Of a stretch of DNA of 64,000 bases, positions 58,589 through 64,000 are shown one piece after another. The notes beneath the pieces were generated by a model, which had not been told where the DNA came from, ran no database searches, and saw only the letters and a program-made list of their open reading frames with translations. Numbering within the stretch: the first letter of the stretch is position 1; the number at the start of each line of letters is the position of its first letter. This stretch comes from Silene conica (Eukaryota; Streptophyta; Magnoliopsida; Caryophyllales; Caryophyllaceae), in contig CM055315.2 in assembly GCA_029255685.2 (NCBI GenBank), positions 76,785,681 through 76,849,680 on the forward strand, read 5' to 3'. The position numbers were made by a program, and so were the translations under genes.

Positions 58589-59323
58589 AGTATTCTCATA
58601 GCCTATGTATTAGCAAGTATATATATAGCAACTTTTACGAACTCAATTAACAAAGGTTATGCTTTTACAAATTTAATTCAACTCCTATAAATTTAGTTAT
58701 AAAAATTAAAACTCAATTTATATACATTTTCTATAAGTTAGGCTATAAGTTCAATTCAGATAAAGTTAACTTTTATAAGTTGAATTCAATTTTTATATCT
58801 TAATTTCAGCAAAATTAAGTGCAAAAGAACATAACACTGAGTATTATATAATTTTACATCATATTTATTGTTTATTATATAGTTTTACTTCATATTTATT
58901 ATTTATAAATAATGATTTATTTTCAATTTTTCTATTAGAATTAGGAGATAATTGTTATTTACAATTTTTCTATTAGAAATAGAAAATTAGAAAATAGTTG
59001 TTTACGTAATAATTTATTTATAATTTTCCTATTAGAATTAGAAAATAAGAAAATAATAAATTACTTACAACTTTTCCATTAGATTTAGAAAAATAAAAAA
59101 TAGCTAATTATTTACAATTTCCCTATTAGATTTAGAACATTAGTATTCTTTAATATTTATATAATTACTATTTAAGTTTATTAACTTTATTCAACGGTTT
59201 TATTAGAATGAAAATCGGAAATGAATTAGAATAACTGATTATTTACAATTTTCCTATCTTAGAACATTATTTTTTAATATTTAGAGTAAATTAATAATAA
59301 CGCTCTTTTAAAATTCAGTTTTC

Positions 59324-59607
59324 TAAAATTACTCCCTTATATAATTTTTTTTTTCTAAAATTACTCCCTTAAGATGTATTTTTATCAAAAATTGCTTCAA
59401 AACTCTAATTTAAGTGACTTATTGTACAAGTTTATGAATTGTTTTCGTTTGTAACATAGTCAATTTTTACTTTAAAAGGTATAATAATGGAGAATAAGTT
59501 CAAGAACATACGAAATAGATAACCTAAATTGGAGTTTTGAAGCAATTTTTAATAAAAGTGTATCTTAGTGAGTAATTTTAGATTTTTTTTATAAGGGAGT
59601 AATTTTA
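59324..59607. mobile_element. Foldback MITE with ~85-bp arms
   Basis: The arms contain TAAAATTACTCCCTTA twice and AAAATTGCTTCAAAACTC once on each side, in inverse orientation. The loop is about 110 bp. The repeat is imperfect and may extend 15-20 bp further out on each side. No coding content. Confidence 0.7.
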
Positions 59608-60389
59608 ATAAACCTTATATTTTAATTTAGTCTAATATTTATATACTTACTATTTAAGGTTACTAATATTATTCAGCGTTTCTATTTAAAATGAAAATGG
59701 GAAAATGTAAAAAAGAACTAATTTAGTTGTCTTCGTCTTAACATTAAAATGAGTCAAAAATAGTCTCACGGGGATATAAGGGTAATAAGACAAATCTTTT
59801 ACTTTTTCTTATACATTATGTTCTGATCTTTTCCATATTACTAGACAATTCAAACTTAAAATGAATGCCTCCATCTTAATTAAAAATGTGTGGAACTAAT
59901 AAATGAAATTAGTTAAATATTTGAGTCTAAATAGATTTCTACCTAAAAGAAACATTTGCGATCAATCATATTCGACCAAATTAAGAACAACACTACTATT
60001 TTTTGGTACAATAGTAGCACTACTATTCAAATTAATGTTATGCACTTTCGTACTTATTAATTATGCGAAAGAAATGGGATAATTTCTTTAATTAAGCAAA
60101 AAAAATAAGATAAATGTCAAATATATTATACTTTAGAGAAACCCCAAAAAGGTCAAATTTGGATTTAATTAGTATAAATATAAATATTAAAGACTACAAT
60201 GATGATGTAGATAGGTGCGTGAAGTGGAATAATTGTGTGGATGACATGTGTTTTAAATGGTATTGAAAGGTATTTCATAAATAACAATACTTATTCCTAC
60301 ATATTTTCACCTTATTATTTAACGATGAGACATTGTATTATAAAATGACATATTTTTTACGGGGTCGGAGGTAGATAGGTTTTGAGGAA

Positions 60390-61297
60390 GGAGGTAAGTG
60401 TCTTCAGGAGTAGGGTTACTCTCCGACATTTAAAAGTATTAATTGAGTAGTACAAACAAATTGGTCAGAGATGTTCAAGAATACAATTTACAAGTTGGTT
60501 AGTTGGGTTGTCAAGTTATGATTTAAGAAGTATAAATTTGAATATATAGATATTAAAGAACATAATGATATAGGTGATCTGAGTTAAGCGGAATAATTGT
60601 GTTGTTGAGATGAAATGTAAGTGGGTATTAGAAGGTATTCATACAACAAAGCAATGACAAATAAATGGTGTTTTCGAGACAGATAAAATAAGCTGTAAAA
60701 AGATCAAAAATATTTGTTAATTAATATTAGGTTATAGTTTATTATAGTCCGTATTCTTTTTTTCCTCCATATTTTCAACTCATTCTTTATGGTGTGACAC
60801 TGTTTTATAGGGTAAGGGTTGATTTTAAATTGTATGTGTCCATTTGTTTCGGGATGGAGATAAATAGATCTCGGGGGAGGAGGTAAATATCTTGGGGGAT
60901 AGCGTTACTCTCCGACGTTTAAAAGTGTAATGTAAGTTGCACAAGAAAATGTCTATAGGTTAGGGTTGTTCAGTGATTATGTACGTTAGTCAAGTAGTTG
61001 GGTAGTTATGTGAGAAGGGTATGACGAATACCTAAACGGTGTCGAAAAAAGTTGCGTATGTACTATAGAATGATTAGAACAACTGAGCAAGTACATAGGT
61101 AGATAAATTTTATTTCAAAATTATATTTTATGTGATAATAACAGAGGCACGAATGTTACGAAAAGAGCTTAAAAATCTCTTAAGTAACATGTATGTATAC
61201 TCAATTTTGATTGTTAAAGGGCGGAGTTTGATTTTACATTGGATATATCTATTGTTTCGAGCGGTGGGGGTAAATAGGTTTTGAGAGAGGAGGTAAG
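60390..61297 (+). repeat. Tandem units shared with the left end of the window
   Basis: Anchors 'GGGTTACTCTCCGACATTT' at 60411 and 'GCGTTACTCTCCGACGTTT' at 60902; the third unit is cut by the Copia LTR at 61298. Order and spacing match 2045-2940. Confidence 0.65.
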
Positions 61298-62576
61298 TGT
61301 TAGGTTTAACTAGTTGCTCATAAACTAATTTAGTCATACAAACTAAACCTTTAATTACCTTTAATTAACATATTTATAAACTTGTTTATAAGATCTTATG
61401 CATGCTAAAAATGCGGAATAGGGAGAAATCGAGCCCTTACACACGGTCCAAGCTTGGCAAGGATGATCCTCCAAAGTACCCAAATAAGAATACCTCCTTT
61501 AAAGATGCACCAAGACAACCCCTTAAAACCGAATCTTTGTTGTGCTAGACTAAGAATCGATTCTTCCTTAAACTTATTCTAATCTCACTTATTAGAATAA
61601 TATTTGAATACTACTCTTAGTATAATTTTTATTATCTTATAATATAAATTTAGAGGTTGATAAATCTCTCTTTTCTTAGAGTGAATTTCGGCTAAGAGGA
61701 GAAGAGAGTATTTTGTTTTCTACACTTAGAAAAATTATGCAAATTAGAACTAGGGTTTTTAGGTTAGTATCACATACATATTTAAAGTGGTGTCTTGGGG
61801 TGTTGTGTGGCCGGACCTAGAGAAGAACAAAAGGGGAGACAACTCTCTAACCCATGCTCCATAGGGTTACCTTAGTTAGTGTTTCCAATACATGCTTTAA
61901 ACACAATGATTAAAGCATGTTTAATTAAAACACTAACCATCCACAACAACCTACACTTAGCCGCCCAAAACATACTTAAAATGACTTACATTTTGCAATT
62001 TGTCAATTGTTTAATTTGTATAAAATGTGACATCTAATATGTCATAAGGTAATCAAATTATAATTATACAAAACATATAAATATTTATCGTATAAATATT
62101 ATATCAAATAAATCATATTTATTAATTGACAAGTAATTCGAAATTACTATTGTAAAATAATCATTCATCGTCAATACGATTTACAACCTTTGTATTAATT
62201 TCAACCCAATTCATTCTAATTACGATATCTTAAAATATCGTTTATTGTTTAACAATTGATACGTTTCAATTTTAAACATAAATCTTACATTAAGATTTAA
62301 CCTCTAATTTCTCGATATACGAGTTTAAGGAATATGATCAAATCGTATCAATATACATTTGATCATTTTATCAATTAAGGGAATTGTCCTAAAGGTGTGA
62401 CCTAAAGGGATCAACTGACCACCACCGTCATACGACAGTAATGTCAAACTCTAGCTAGCCAATCATTACCGATTAATGTTGGTCAGTTGACTAATAATTC
62501 GTATCATCCCTTGCGCATTCTCGTCATGAGATTTAATTACGTGATCGCACTATTGTTGAGGACACATTTCCCAACA
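61298..62576 (-). repeat. 3' LTR of the right-hand Copia element
   Basis: TG...CA termini (TGTTAG / CCAACA). The left boundary is set by interruption of the tandem unit that is continuous in the left-hand copy. Confidence 0.8.
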
Positions 62577-64000
62577 ATCTCCCACTTGTCCTCGACAAGT
62601 GTGCGTCACCAATTCTCTTGTCCTATTACAATCTCCCACTCAATGCAAGATGTCTCTCTGAGGTCGTACTTGCATTCGATCATATCATGAGTGGTTTCCT
62701 CGATCTGGAGAATAACTGTCTGACCGGAATTATCTACCATAGATACCTTCCGAGCGTGGCCACGCATTTCCAGTTAACTTCTCCTCGAGTGGCCCTGAGA
62801 TTTGAACAACCCTGACAAGGGGTGGACAATTTCTATCGCACTACTTCCTTCAACTAGTCACAGTCAGTCACAACCCAAAACAATCCCATTTGACTCCAGT
62901 TACGAAAAGTCGTAGAGAATGGATCAAAGTTATGCCTAAACTGTACCATCTTGGGAGAGTAGTCTTTAGTCAAAGAATTGACTCACAAGAATACTATAGC
63001 AGCTCTCGCCACGACCCGGCTATAAAATTTCCAGAACTCTATAAGCGGTCACATTTCCCGACAGAGTGTCTCTTACAGTCTGCCTATGTGATCGACTAGT
63101 CATCACATATGACTCTATGGCACTTGAACTTGCCATCAATCGCCTCACACTCTAGTCGCTTCGAGATGTCACCTCATGTAAGCGGCTAGGGGCCATACTA
63201 AGTCAATCCAGTTCACTTATGGGGTTCAAAATCGTCTCATACAACCCATTTGGATTCTGACAAAGTATCTTTTACTTTGAGTTAATAATAACTCAAATGA
63301 TGTTGTCATGCAACAATAGTCAACACTATTACATTGCATTTTGATGCACAATCATCTGCTTGTATTAGTGTTTTGCGAATAACCTTTATTCATGCGAATA
63401 ACGTTTATTCATGATAGCAAAACTTACAACTTTTGGTCTCCTTTATTCTCATATTATCCCGTATAATATGATTCTATTTGAGTACATATCTAGAACTCTT
63501 TCTAGATTTTGAGTTTCCTTTCCGGAGGAAAGCTCCCACTGTTATCTTATAACTTGTGACGTATCGATATACTGGAGGGATTAAAAATCACTCTCTTTAG
63601 TCACTTATGTACTAAATCTATATTGTAGTTTATCTATGATTTCATCATTCTTACAATTTTCAAACATCTTGGCTATTTGATAATGGTTTCATTCATCATA
63701 ATAAACAATGTATCCAACCATTCTAACTTCTAGTGGGCGACCTTTTATTATCTATATAATAAACCTTCCCGTAAAGTTCCATCATCTTATGACATAAGGT
63801 ATTTGATTATCTAGAATTGAAAACCTCTTATTCTTTAGATCTTAAAGAATCACCCATTCTCTCTAAATGGTAGGTTTCAATTCTTTGATGAATATCGCTC
63901 CCACTGAAAACAATATCCCTCGATTTCTTAAATGAACCTTTCATTTCTCGCATGTTAAACTATTACTCGAATCATTATTACTATCACTATCCCTATAGTG
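61298..64000 (-). mobile_element. Minus-strand Copia element, 3' LTR and 3' internal part (runs off window)
   Basis: A 1279-bp LTR (61298-62576), TGTTAGGTTTAAC...CCCAACA on the plus strand, is followed by a purine tract (complement of ATCTCCCACTTGTCC) and about 1.4 kb of 3' untranslated sequence. Blocks in the LTR ('GACCACCACCGTCATACGAC') and in the untranslated part ('CTCGAGTGGCCCTGAGA') are similar to those of the element at 26634-35267, so the two are related families. No pol sequence is reached before the window ends, so state and age cannot be judged. Confidence 0.82.

Larger units (their letters stand above)
54746..61297 (+). mobile_element. Second Helitron-like copy, interrupted, 3' end lost from view
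   Basis: It starts TCTATATTATTAAAAGAAGC after an A, a form common at Helitron 5' ends. The right part (about 58900-61297) matches the body of the element ending at 4043 in the same order and orientation, including the tandem-unit anchors at 60411 and 60902. At least four other elements are nested in it, and a Copia element cuts it at 61298. That the 5' end and the right body belong to one element is inferred. Confidence 0.4.

Overview
The window is plant nuclear DNA, from a eudicot and most likely the Caryophyllales. It is AT-rich and has spliced genes with GT..AG introns, plant Copia retrotransposons primed by initiator tRNA-Met, L1-type LINEs, hAT, Harbinger and Mutator elements, and Helitron-like ends. 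The order-level guess rests on remembered similarity of the small 'CTTGTGACGGGTC' elements to repeats of that order and is soft. Only one host gene can be modelled with confidence. Most of the rest is nested transposable elements, many with exact target-site duplications (TSDs).

Layout. 1-4043: Helitron-like element with internal tandem units and a clear 3' terminus. 4973-5561: a long-armed foldback element and a small Mutator-type element. 5562-8690: a possible but unproven transcription unit holding a threefold intron-like repeat and a 5'-truncated LINE. 8690-10323: a diverged ~255-320 bp tandem repeat, interrupted by a young Ale-like Copia element (10324-15145). 15199-15389: another small Mutator-type element. 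17324-19413 (minus): an intact six-exon bHLH transcription factor of the FLOWERING BHLH / bHLH122-bHLH130 group. 22502-26461: two further small Mutator-type elements, a truncated LINE, and a Harbinger-type element with CTGAR arrays. 26634-35267: a Copia element that looks whole, with LTRs identical by eye and a leader with six copies of a self-complementary motif. 35522-45599: a 10-kb Mutator-like element (MULE) with a 9-bp TSD, carrying a decayed FAR1-type transposase gene and an oppositely oriented six-exon gene of the plant ULP1/DUF1985-associated family, itself split by a 499-bp hAT element. 46971-51615: a Copia element with very short (147 bp) LTRs. 52578-52703: a tRNA-derived SINE. 53526-54105: a solo LTR. 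54746-61297: a second Helitron-like copy, interrupted by a TIR element, a GATCC-rich insert, a GC-rich hAT element and a foldback element, then cut by another minus-strand Copia element that starts at 61298 and runs off the window.

The most interesting object is the MULE at 35522-45599. Its terminal sequence matches the ends of the four ~150-190 bp elements elsewhere in the window, so they look like one family: a long, once self-mobile member and its short derivatives. Each of its long introns is filled with a different tandem repeat, and one repeat motif recurs on both sides of the transposase gene in inverse orientation. The second gene has phase-consistent exons and seems to have been a normal part of the element before a nonsense codon and the hAT insertion.

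Limits: all alignments were done by eye. LTR ages use commonly assumed plant substitution rates and are only rough.
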